Below, one piece after another: positions 11,001 to 23,000 of a DNA stretch of 64,000 bases; positions within the stretch are counted from its first letter, which is position 1; each line of letters starts with the position of its first letter. The stretch lies in the NCBI RefSeq assembly GCF_004798865.1, contig NW_025335587.1, positions 3,375,034-3,439,033 of the forward strand, read 5' to 3'. A program made the translations under genes and the position numbers. The notes below the pieces were generated by a model. The model was not told where the DNA came from, made no database searches, and worked only from the letters and a program-made list of their open reading frames with translations. This DNA comes from Varanus komodoensis. Taxonomy: Eukaryota > Chordata > Lepidosauria > Squamata > Varanidae.

Positions 11001-14000
11001 AAGAACTTCCAGAAGTACAGGCAGGATTTCGAAGAGGGAGAGGAACTAGAGATCAGACTGCCAACATACACTGGATCATAGAGAAAGCTAGGGCGTTCCA
11101 GAAAAACATCTACTTCTGCTTCATTGACTATGCTAAAGCCTTTGATTGTGTGGATCATAACAAATTGTGGCAAGTTCTTAAAGAGATGGGAGTACCAGAC
11201 CATCTTCTTTGTCTCTTGAGAAATCTATATGTGGGTCAAGAAGCAACAGTGAGAACTGGACACGGAACCACTGATTGGTTCAAAATTGAGAAAGGAGTTC
11301 GGCAAGGCTGTATACTGTCGCCCTGCCTATTTAACTTGTATGCAGAGCACAACATGAGAAAGGCAGGGCTGGATGAATCACCAGTTGGAATTAAGATTGC
11401 TGGGAGAAATATCAACAACCTCAGATATGCAGATGATACCACTCTCATGGCAAAAAGTGAAGAGGAACTAAAGAGCCTCTTGATGAGGGTGAAGGAAGAG
11501 AGCGCAAAAGTTGGCTTGAAACTCAACATTAAGAAAACTAAGATCATGGCATCCAGTTCTTTCACTTCCTGGCAAATAGATGGGGAAGAAATGGAGGTAG
11601 TGACAGATTTTATTTTCCTGGGCTCCAAGATCACCTCAGACGGGGACTGCAGCCAAGAAATTAAAAGACGCCACTGGGGAGGCAAGCTATGGCAAATCTA
11701 GAGAGCATACTAAAAAGCAGAGACATCACCCTGCCAACAAAAGTGCGTATAGTCAAGGCCATGGTTTTTCCAGTTGCAATGTATGGCTGTGTAAGCTGGA
11801 CCATAAGGAAGGCTGAGGGCGAAAGGATTGAGGCCTTTGAATTGTGGTGCTGGAGGAGACTCCTGCGAGTTCCTTGGACCGCAAGGCGATCAAACCGGTC
11901 AATGCTAGAGGAAACCAACCCTGACTGCTCTTTAGAAGGCCAGATCCTGAAGATGAAACTCAAATACTTTGGCCACCTAATGAGAAGGAAGGACTCCCTG
12001 GAGAAGAGCCTAATGCTGGGAACAATAGATGGCAAAAGAAGACGGGGATGGCAGAGAATGAGGTGGCTAGATGGAGTCACTGAAGCAGTTGGCGTGAGCT
12101 TGAGTGGACTCCGGGGGATGGTGGAGGACAGGAAGGCCTGGAGGAATGTTGTCCATGGGGTCGTGATGGGTTGGACACGACTTTGTGACTAACAACAACA
12201 ATAGTGTAGTAACATCTTTCTTGTCACTTGTCAGATCATCCATATCATCTAATTCACTCAGTTATCTCGGTGTTTCAGTTTCCTTTGATACAGTGCAGCA
12301 AGTTCCTTATCATTCTTTTCTCAGAATGCTAATGCAGTAGAAGTAGTGATTATGCAGTTGGTAACTTATTGGCGTGCCTGTTAAATGGAGGTGGGAGTTT
12401 GTGTGTGTCCTAGCACTCATATATGAGTGCATATTTCCATACAGTTCCTGATACTTCCTTTGTTTATGTTCATTCCAAACAGTAGCTACTTTAGTTTATA
12501 AAGAGAAGTGAAGTTCATCTTTTTCAGATATTTTTCATGCCACTTAGGTCCAACTGGACAAAGAGTACTCAGGACTTACAAACATTTATGTATCTTCTTT
12601 TCAGATATGTATCATGTGAAGCCTTAGGCTGAATCCGTATTTGGGGAAAAATACTTTTTCAGTAACAACAAAAGTTACATCAGATCTGGTCCTAAGCAAC
12701 CTTTGTCGTTATATTTGATTAATTGCTATTTATTAACTGAATTTGTTTGAGAGCTGCCCATCAGCATCACACTCTCTGATTGTTATAGGCCTTATCATTA
12801 TTTTTTGCTTTTGGGCTTTGTTCAAGAGTGAAAGCCTAGTGCTATGCTTTCCTGAGCAGAGGGTCATGAGTTTCTGGCGCAGGTAAACATGTTTCCCAAC
12901 TTGCTCTGATGCTGGGAGCCACCTCCATTCTCTGCCACACATCTAAAGAGCTATAGGAACTATCCTGTCCTAGTATTGCTGATAAAGAGAAATAGTGAGC
13001 CTGAAAGGATTTTATTAGGCATATGGGGTTGATGTGTCCACCTTGCCATCTATAGATTGCTATTTCAATTAGTGTAACCAAAGCAAGTGTTTGGGCCACA
13101 ACAGTTAGATTGGATCAAAATATCAAGAAATGTTTAGTTGTGGAATGGAAAGCTTTGTTAACACAAACCTTTTCATAGTTGTTGAAGGGGGAAAATAATC
13201 TGGTAGCTGCTGGATCATAGCTTCTCTATTGTTAGTCTCTGCATTTTAGAACAAAACTTCTGTAGAGGCTTTGAAGATCAACACAAATTAAAGTTCTAAT
13301 CATGATTCATGATTCAGCCATACTTTGTACATCAGTCTAGTTCAGAAAACCATAGATATGTTCAATACCTTTCTGACTGAAAGCTGGATGCAGCAAACTG
13401 TGTTTTGGTTGCATTGATGCAACTGGTATTTGCTACAGCCTAAAGGGTTTATTTTCTGTTGTACTGACTTCCCTTTTATTTTGGTAATAAATAAGGAAAA
13501 GACATTGACCTGGTAGGGAATTCCTAGAATTGCTGTATCTGCATGTATATATTCTGTATGGAGACTGGTAACCAATGGCTATTTTGTATTTCGTGTTTCC
13601 TTAGCACAAGCCTGGGAGAACATGATGAGTGCCTCAAGCCAAAGTCCTAATCCTAACAATCCTGCTGAGTATTGTTCTACCATTCCTCCCTTGCAGCAAG
13701 CCCAGGCTTCTGGAGCTCTGAACTCCCCACCACCTACTGTTATGGTACCTGTGGGAGTCTTAAAGCATCCAGGTGCAGAAGGTAGGGATTTTTGAATAGT
13801 TGTTATCTCCCTGGCTGATCATATTGGTTTTACCTGTTCGTGAAATAGTTTAATTCAATGGGTAAAGTTTTGGGCTTGGTGTAGAAGATAACGTATCAAA
13901 TCTGTACTCAATTCTCTATTATCTCAGCCTCTCAGTTTGCCTTGGATAGTGGAGAGTATTCACAAAATCCAAATTGTGATTGACCACATGGAATTGTTTA

Positions 14001-17000
14001 GGGGTGAGTGTGTGCGTGTGTGTGAGAGAGAGATAAGCATAAATGTACTTCTGCATTCCAAAGGTGTTTAAAGCTGCAGATTAGTGTTTACTTGGGCTGC
14101 AATCCAAAGTAGTAACATGAACACATTGAGAAGAACTGTTTGCAGAGCCTGCACTTTGCTTGCTATTTTTGCTGCAAAGAGACAAGCTGATTAAGAAAAC
14201 AACAATGTGGGAATGTTGCACTAGAATCAGCAAATGATATGGCTTTTGTCTGTGGCCTTGGAAGCACTTCTGCTTCCATGTCACTACCTCTTCTATTCTA
14301 ATTTGCAACTCAACAAATTTATGTATCTCTTTTTAATATATAAAATTCAGCTATTTCCACCTTAACATGCATGTGTGTTTTTTGTGAAATCTTTCTCATC
14401 ACTATCCCTAGTGGCTCAGCCTAGAGAACAAAGACGTGTTTGGTTTGCTGATGGCATCTTACCCAATGGAGAAGTTGCTGATGCAGCCAAATTGACAGTG
14501 TGTGGAACAACATCCACTGGAGCACTAGCAGTGTCCCATGATCCAAGCAAGCCCATGAGCAACAGCTCTTCACCAGCAGAGGTGAGAAAAATGCCCAGAT
14601 TTACTAAACAGTATGTTGGACAATTCAAAGAGAACACAAATGCATTCATTATTGTAGTATGTGATGTAAATGATTGACAATATAAAACATGATTTGGATC
14701 CAAACATGTGTTTCCACAAATAGAAGGATTCCTTCTGATTGTGGAAGAGACTTAGATCCAGTAGAGGGGGCCTGCTGAAGCACCCCCCCAAAAAAACCCC
14801 AAACCTGCTCTAAAAGGCTTAAGGACTCTTCAGAACAACACGGGGAAAGGTGAGGAGCAGCAGGGAGAATGAGAAATTAGCAAAAAATCTCCTCACAACC
14901 CATATTCCAGTATGCTGTTCTATGAGAAGAACTGCATTCATGGAATGTCTCAATCACACTTGCATACATAAACATATATTGGAAAAAAATAGGTGCTTGT
15001 GTTTATCTGTGGTAGAAGAGTAGCATCTATAAAACAGATTACTCTTGTATCTTGTGTTTAAAAAGAAAAGCTTAGGGTATATCAAGTTAGATATTTACAT
15101 CGTGTCATTTTTTTCAGACGGAAAACACACTGGCATTTTCAAGAAGTATAACTCAGGTTGGAAGTCCAGTAGGCAGTGCAATGAATCTTATTCCGGAAGA
15201 TGGGCTTCCTCCAATTCTCATTTCTACTGGTGTAAAAGGAGGTGAGGGCTAAATTATAGCTTATCTGTAAATGGGTTTAAGAAATTATAGTACATCATTT
15301 AATGACCCATATTGAAACCCAAATCTCTGCTAGGTCAAGGTCAAGTAGTCTTGAGTAACAGTGGGTGTGAAGCCTAATGGAGGTGTAAGTATCTGTTAAT
15401 CTCTTACAAGTGGTAATTCTGTGGTAGCACTCTATATTTAGAACTACTATTCAAAAGGCTGTTAAAAGATGAGCTGTCAGGCCAAAGCCAAGGTGCCAGT
15501 TGTTTGTGTTCTCAAAAGGGGTGACTGGATTTAAACCTCCATCATGGCAAAATCCTTTTTTCGGGGTGGGGGCAGGGAGGATACTGTCTTGACTATCCTA
15601 GGAAACTCTTATAAGAATACTCTTTATTTTTCCGCTTGATTCTGAGACTCTAGCTGCTTGGGAATCTAAAAAAGTGTGAGCCACTCCCCTTTTAATATGA
15701 ACCAGCATTTGGATAGTTAGGTGACAAAACTCCAGCTTTTTTTAAAACAAAGACCTGGTTCTTTGTTGTTTTTTCACAGGGATACATGCCGGCCCAAACA
15801 CTTTGAACAAAATGACCTTCTGATGAGAAGGGCAACCCATACTACATAGCTTATTCACAGCATGCCTTGACATGTTGTGTGGACTCACCTAGGGCCCTTG
15901 AAAGCAGCAGACAGTAGCATTCCTGACAGTTGCATTTTTTCAAAAAACCATGAAGTTAAAATAATAAAAATGACATTCATCTGGGATATTTGTTTGCAGA
16001 AATGTTTCAGCATAATAATTCACCTTTCTTAAATCTTTTCTGTTTGTTCTACTATATTCTACTATTCAATGGAACCAAAAACTAAGTTTCAGCATCCCAT
16101 CATATTCTGTCAGGACCCTGGAACAAACCAAAGGGCAAGGAGGCTGGATTCTCAGTGGGGCATGTCACCTGTGCTGGGGAGCAAGCTAAGATCGTTCCCC
16201 AGTGATGTAGTATTTTCTTATAGAAATAAAGGATTCTCAGTTGCTTCCGTGGGAAAAAGTAAACTGCTCCACTTGGACAAAAAACCTGTTTTTCATCCAT
16301 CATGGTGGTTACTGAAGCCTTGATTGGCAGGGGTACCACAGGGGTACCACAGGAATGTGTCTGTGAGCAAATCATCCAGATACATTGGCCCCATGGCTTC
16401 TTTTGAGTATTCAGGCTGGTTGTCCCAACAGAAACTCCAGTCTTTTTTTTTAACCCAAAACAGTAAGTCACTTGCTATTGTTGCATATTGGGAGATACTG
16501 AAATTTCAGAGCAGAAGGAAAACTAGTTTGGAAGTTGTGGTCAAGGCTAAAAGAGTTGTTTAGTCTAAAGCAGTGGGCTTGCTTTGGCCTAGTGGAAGTT
16601 CTGACACTTTTTCTTTGAACAGTTTGACAGCCTTCCATTCTGTAGCGCAAACTGCTTTTTAAAATTCAGTTTGACTCCATATGACAAGAAATACTGCAAG
16701 AAAATTAATTCCAAACCCTCTGGAACTCAGAGACTTAGTTGCACAGCTCTTTAGAGCCTAACACCTATGTTAACTGTCTTCCTGAACTAATACAGGGATT
16801 TTATTGCAAAGCATTTTTTGGGTGGAGGGCAAATTTGAAGAGTTGTTGGTTGGCTGAGTAGTTTTCATACAAAACAAGGAACAGTATGCAACTATTTCTT
16901 GATCTGAGTGCAGTTGTGAATTCAAGTTAAGTCTTTATCCTAGAAAGGGAAACAAGAGCTTAACCTAAAATGCAATGTTTGAGTTTCTAAAAGACATACT

Positions 17001-20000
17001 TAGATAAAATTTCCTGCTGCATCATCAAATTAATGCTTAGGAAGTCTTCGGATTGGCCCATGAAACAGCTCTCATAGGCTTTTTACTATGTTTACTTTTC
17101 TAGACTAGAGAACAGTATTCAGAAAATTAAATCAAATATTTGACTTTTAACAAGTCCACTATTGGTATTGTTGTGGATATGACTGATAAAATACTTTTTC
17201 AAAAGTTATCTAATCCCAGTGAAATTTTGAAAATTTGGTCATGATTTTAAAAAATGTCACCCATTTATTTGAATAAGATGCAAAATTTTATGAAGCTTAA
17301 ATATTAGAATACGTTATTGCAAAATTGTATAGAAAACTGTACAGTAATTTGACTGCTGTTTTCCTTTTAGATTATGCTGTAGAAGAAAAACCATCCCATA
17401 TATCAGTGATGCAGCAGCTAGAAGATGGTGGCCCAGACCCTCTTGTGTTCGTTTTAAATGCAAATTTGCTGTCCATGGTTAAAATTGTGAATTGTAAGTC
17501 CAGTATTTTTGGAGAAGATGGGAAAGATATAGTGCATTAAACCATGGGTTGGCAGTTTTTTGGGCCTACTGGCGCATTTTTTTTTAATAGTATTTTAAAT
17601 CGTTTTATGGAGTCGTCCCTGGCCATGCTGCAGCTTATGTTTCCTGGGGAGCGCACCGGTGCCGCCATTGAGGTGGTTAGGGGCAATGGACGTAACAGCG
17701 GTGGGAGCTTAACGTGTCCGCATAGAAGAAGGAGGGACAGATGGCTGACACCTGTCCCTACTTCTGGTTTTGCTCCCAGCCAGAGGGTGCCAGGGAGTCT
17801 CGTCAGTCGCCCCTCGGGCCTGACGGTGCTGTTGCTTAATGCCAGGTCGGTCAATAACAAATCTGCCCTCATCCAGGATCTGATTGTGGATGAGGGGGCC
17901 GACCTGGTCTGCATAACGGAGACCTGGGTGGGAGGGGGGGGATGTTGCCCTCTCCCAAGTGTGCCTGCCCGGGTATTTGGTCCAGCACTGCTCACGGCCG
18001 GAGGGGAGGGGAGGGGGGGGTCACTTTGGTTTACCGAGCCTCCATCTATCTCATGGGACTTCCTGTCCCTTCGAGACCAAGGCTGGAGTGTCTCTACTTG
18101 GTGTTGGGCAACTGAGACAGACTGGGATTCTGTTGGTGTACCGTGCACCCTTCTGCCCAACAGTCTCCCTGCCTGAGCTGACGGAGACTGTCTCGGACCT
18201 GGTGTTGAGGACCCCCAGGATGTTGGTCCTGGGGGACTTCAATCTCCATGCCGAGGCTAGTCTGACCGGGGCGGCTCAGGACTTCATGGCCTCCATGACG
18301 GCGATGGGGCTGTCTCAACATGTCACCGGCCCGACCCATGAACGGGGACACACTCTGGACCTGGTTTTCTCGACGGGGCAGGAAGAGGGTGGTCTGAGGG
18401 TGAGTAATTTATGCTTGACTCCCCTGTCATGGTCAGATCACTTCCTGGTGAGGTTTGTGCTCGAGAGCGACTTCTCCCTCTGTAAGGGTGGGGACCCGAT
18501 TGTGTGGGTCCGTCCCCGGAGCCGGATGGATCCGGAAGGATTCCTGAAGGCCCTGGGGGAGTTTCCGGCTGACAAGACGGGTGCTCCTGTCGAGGCTCTG
18601 GTCGAACTGTGGAATGGGGAGATGACCAGGGCTGTAGACACGATCGCTCCTAAGTGTCCTCTCCCACTGGGCACAGCCCGCTCTTCCCCTTGGTATACTC
18701 CTGAATTGAGGGCGATGAAGCAGGTTGGGAGATGACTAGAGCGTAGGTGGAGGAAATCTGACCAAACACACTTAAGAAACCACTATCGGGCCTATGCTGT
18801 GGCGGTGAGGGCGGCAAAAAAGAGATTCTTTTCCGCTTCCATTGCCTCCTCACAATGCCGTCCGGCGGAGCTCTTTCAAGTGGTGCAAGGCCTGGTTCGT
18901 CCAGGTCCGAAGGAAGACCTGATTCCACCCTCAAAGGCCCGCTGTGACGACTTCGCCAGGCATTTCAGGGAGCAAATCGCTCAGATTCGTCATGAGCTGG
19001 ACACCACTATTGATTCAGAGGTTTCGAAGGAGACACCAACGCTGCCGTCTGGTCCAGATTTATTGGATGAATTTCAGTTACTGCGGCCCGATGACGTGGA
19101 CAAGGTGCTTGGGCGAGTACGTCCAACCACTTGCCTTTTGGACCCTTGCCCGTCTTGGTTAATAAATGATTCCAAGCACGGGATTGGAACCTGGATCTTG
19201 GAAGTGGTTAACGCTTCTCTGAGGGAGGGTCGGGTGCCTGTCCCTTTAAAGGAGGCGGTAGTCCGACCGGTCCTGAAGAAGGCGTCACTGGATCCAGAGA
19301 TGGCCACTAATTATAGACCAGTGGCCAACATCCTGTTTCTGGGCAAGGTGTTAGAGCGGGTGGTGGCGGGACAACTCCAAGCATTCTTGGATGAAACTGA
19401 TTATCTGGACCCATTGCAGTCCGGCTTCAGACCCGGGTACGGTACTGAATCTGCCTTGGTCGCCCTGTACGATGACCTGTGCAGGGAGAAGGACAGGGGG
19501 AGTGCGTCCCTGTTGGTTCTTCTGGACCTCTCAGCGGCTTTCTATACCATCGACCATGGTATCCTTCTGGATAGGCTTGCGGGATTGGGGGTCGGAGGCA
19601 CTGCTTTGCAGTGGTTCCGCTCCTATCTCAACGGCCGATTCCAGAAGGTGGTGCTGGGGGACTATGGCTCTGCGCCATGGCAGCTATGCCATGGAGTACC
19701 ACAGGGGTCCATTTTGTCCCCTTTGCTGTTCAACATATACATGAAACCGCTGGGAGAGGTCATCAGGAGGTGTGGGCTGCGGAACCATCAGTACGCTGAT
19801 GATACCCAGCTCTACCTCTCGTTTTCCACCAATCCAGGTGAGGCAGTGGCTGTGCTGAACCGGTGCCTGGCTGAGGTAATGGGCTGGATGAGGGCCAATA
19901 AACTGAAGCTCAATCCAGACAAGACGGAGGTCCTGTTGGTTGGCGGATCGGGCTTCGGAGAGGGTGAATTGAACCTTGTCCTGAACGGGGTTGCACTCCC

Positions 20001-23000
20001 TCTTAGGGACAAGGTCCGCAGCTTGGGAGTGCTCCTCGACCCGGAGCTTTCACTGGAAGCTCAGGTAACAGCAGTGGCGAGGAGCGCTTTCCTCCAGCTT
20101 CGGCTGATTCATCAGCTGCGCCCCTATCTGGAGAACGACTGCCTTGCGACAGTGACACATGCGTTGGTGACTTCCCGTCTTGACTTCTGTAACGCGCTCT
20201 ACGTGGGGCTCCCCTTGAAGACGGTCCGGATACTTCAATTGGTTCAAAATAGAGCTGCCAGGCTGCTGACGGGGACTGGACGTTATGTTCACATGACTCC
20301 AGTTCTCCGTCAGCTTCACTGGCTTCCCATTGAAGTCCAGGCCCAATTCAAGGTGTTGGTGATGACCTATAAAGCCCTAAAAGGCTTGGGTCCTGGTTAC
20401 CTGAAGGAGCGCTTACATCCATATATGCCCTGCCGCCCCCTGAGATCGGCGGGAGAGGCCCTTCTCCGGGAGCCCTCCGTGGAAGAAATTAGGAGGGTGG
20501 GTACTCGGAGGAGGGCTTTCTCAGCGGTGGCGCCTAAGTTGTGGAATGCGCTCCCCAGAGAGGTCCGCCTGGCGCCGTCGTTATTTGTTTTTCGGTGCCA
20601 GGCGAAGACCTTTTTATTTAAGCAGTATTTTAAATGTTCATATTATTGAATTTTATCTGGCCAGGGCGGCTTGTTTTATATTGTATGTTTTATATCATAT
20701 ATTTGTATTTTAATGTATATATTTTAAAATGTTATTTTAATTTATTGTTGTAAGCCGCCCCGAGGTTTCGGCGAATGGGGCAGCATAAAAATGTTTTAAT
20801 AAATAAATAAAAATATAGAAACAGTTCTGGGTGCAACCCTAAGATGGTTGCAAAGCATGGCCTGTTACAGAAGGCAAGTAACTTGACCAGAGGCATGCAT
20901 GGGAAAGTAAGCTGGATGCAGCTAGAGGCTCTGCTTACTTTGAAGCAATCTTAGCTGCCAGTAAAAGAATATAAATGAACTTTTAGAAAAATGTTGGAAG
21001 GAGTGCCATATCTTGATTGGTATCAAGCAAGGTGTCGGGGACACATTAGTGCCCATAAACATTGCATTGCTTACCCTTGCCTTAAACATATTCCCTTAGC
21101 TGTTATAAAACATTTGTCTATGAAAAATGTTTTCTTTGGTAGAAAACAATACTTCCGTAGTAGTGGTAGATTCACTTCCAAAATACAGAACAGACAGGTA
21201 ATATCTGGAAAAGGTCAGGATTTTTAAAGAGTAATTACAGTATTACTTTTATAGAAATACCATTAATACTAATAGGGAAATTAAAATGTGTGCTAGTCTT
21301 GCTAGTTATCTCTTGATGCAAAAGGAACACAGCAATACATAATGTTAAATGTTCTGAATGATGGTATTAATAAAAACATGCTCCCTAGTGTCAATTAAAA
21401 GTGGAGCCAGATTTGATTCAGAAGAAGTGTGATTTATGCCAAGTGTAGCAGGAACCAAACTAGATCAAAATACTATACTATGTTCTATGGGATGTTCATT
21501 CTTGTGGGGCAAAAAGCTTTGGAGGGGTTTTAATTTTGACAGGGGAAAGGGTTTAACCCCTCCCTATTCACAGGACTGTGGTTTTAGTCCACACATACCC
21601 AATGCATGGCTGCTATTAATTATTTTAAAAATGCCAAATTACCTTGGAAGGTTGAGAGCTCTGCCCTGCTAGAGGCATTCAGTAAACAGATGGACAGCCA
21701 TCTGAGAGGGGTGGTTTAACTTAGAGTTTTTAATTGAGCAGGAGGATGGACCCAGTGGCCTTCTTGGCCACTTTGAACTGTACCATGGTTCTAGTTTGGC
21801 TTTGACAAATGAGTAGTCTTCAGCTATGTCTGCTTTCACTTTACATTTGTTCCATTTGTCCATGTTTTGAAATTTCCAGTATGATTTCTTTTCTGCAGAT
21901 GTGAATAGGAAATGTTGGTGCTTTACTACAAAGGGAATGCATGCAGTAGGCCAGTCAGAAATAGTAATTCTTCTACAGTGTTTACCTGATGAGAAATGTT
22001 TGCCCAAGGATATCTTCAATCACTTTGTGCAGCTTTATCGAGATGCCTTGGCAGGTGAGAGAACTACCATTTTGAAAACTCTGACTACTGGCACTTAATT
22101 TAAATTATTAAATAAACATATGTCGCAGTGGCTTTTAGATTCTTCCACTCTGTTAGTTTTATATAAGGGGTTCGATAGCAACTTGAGGTTGTCTGTCTCA
22201 TCCCCAGAGCATACGTTAAGGACAACTAATTTAAGGGGATTAGGCAAGCTCATGGAGAGTAAGACTATCAGTAGCTATGTCATAATGGTCATGCATCAGG
22301 GGCACTATGCCAGTATCCATGAGCAGGAGGGTGCTGTTAGACTTAGGTCCTGCTTGTGAATTTTCCATGCTCATTTGGTTGGCCACTATGCAAACAGTCT
22401 GATGGACTTGATAGATCTGCTCTTACTTTTCTCTTTTATTCTTGTATTCTGTATTCTGTATTCTGATATCCTTTTCAATTCCAAAGGTTGTTGACTCAAT
22501 CTGGCAATGAGGCAGTATATAATACGATATTAAGTAAAACAGTAAATGATTACCGTAAATGAGTAAAACGGTAAATGATTGCTTTTCTAAGTAAGTTTCC
22601 CTCCTTGTTCACAGCCTAGAATGAGCACAAAAGCCACCCATAACAATTGGACAATAACTGATGTCCCAATGCCTTGGAAATAAGTATGTGTTTGCCTAGT
22701 ACTGTAAAGTTTGCACTGTTGGTTCCAGATCAGCTTCCTTCAGGAATATTGGACACAAAGAGCATGGTGGTCTGGGGCAATCATTCTCATGGACTGCTGG
22801 CTGCATCCCAAACTATTCTTTGGAATCAAAAAGAGAAATAGATTATGTTGGGTTTGAGGAGGATGGGCTAAGTCAAGATACACAGATGTAGGAGGAGAAG
22901 AGGATAATTATCTCAATGCCAGATGCTTTGCCTAGCCAGGCAGTTCCTGGAAATGGCCAAGATGTACAGCTGATAGGAAGGACCTCTGAGTATGAGGAGT

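Larger units (their letters stand above)
8987..12199 (+). mobile_element. BovB (RTE-type) LINE, nearly full length
   Basis: BovB is a non-LTR retrotransposon of the RTE clade, shared by ruminants and squamates through horizontal transfer. It starts CTCCTTCATGGATCACTGCC, and the well-known ACTGGAGAAGGAAATGGCAA stretch is at about 9117. The endonuclease starts near 9367 ([34 protein letters not shown]). Reverse transcriptase is open at 10715-11701, with [29 protein letters not shown] and YADDTTLMA (about 11424). The end domain at 11689-12192 has [20 protein letters not shown]. Its 3.2 kb is the usual full length. The coding region is spread over at least four frame segments, so this copy is inactive. 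The 3' end is an ACAACAACA run. A perfect 12-bp target duplication flanks it. Confidence 0.93.
7281..13604 (+). other. ZFYVE9: ZFYVE9 intron between FYVE and Smad-binding exons (6.3 kb)
   Basis: More than half of this intron is transposon: a Tigger-like miniature element (7543-8080) and a BovB LINE (8987-12199). The rest, 8081-8974 and 12212-13604, has no recognised feature. Confidence 0.8.
17540..20812 (+). mobile_element. L2-type LINE, nearly full length
   Basis: This non-LTR retrotransposon encodes one long protein. The endonuclease region spans about 17810-18480 ([52 protein letters not shown]). Reverse transcriptase lies in the long open segment 18799-20649: [40 protein letters not shown] and [12 protein letters not shown]. 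The C-terminal region has [12 protein letters not shown] and [19 protein letters not shown]. The sequence ends GTAAGCCGCCCCGAGGTTTC and then an (AATA)n tail. The clade is assigned from the reverse transcriptase motifs; CR1 proper differs at LDFSKAFDTVSH. Breaks: at least three frame changes in the endonuclease (two at G runs, 17934-17941 and 18013-18020, one near 18105-18130) and an in-frame stop at 18733-18735. The C-terminal two thirds is intact. It is GC-rich compared with its surroundings. The 5' limit is approximate. Confidence 0.88.
17494..21898 (+). other. ZFYVE9: ZFYVE9 intron with L2 insertion (4.4 kb)
   Basis: About 3.3 kb of this intron is an L2-type LINE that begins almost at the splice donor. 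The remaining 20820-21898 shows no recognised feature. Confidence 0.8.

Noticed and set aside
17537-18160. Open frame of 207 codons on the minus strand
   Set aside because: It lies exactly antisense to the L2 endonuclease region; GC-rich sequence often leaves antisense frames open.
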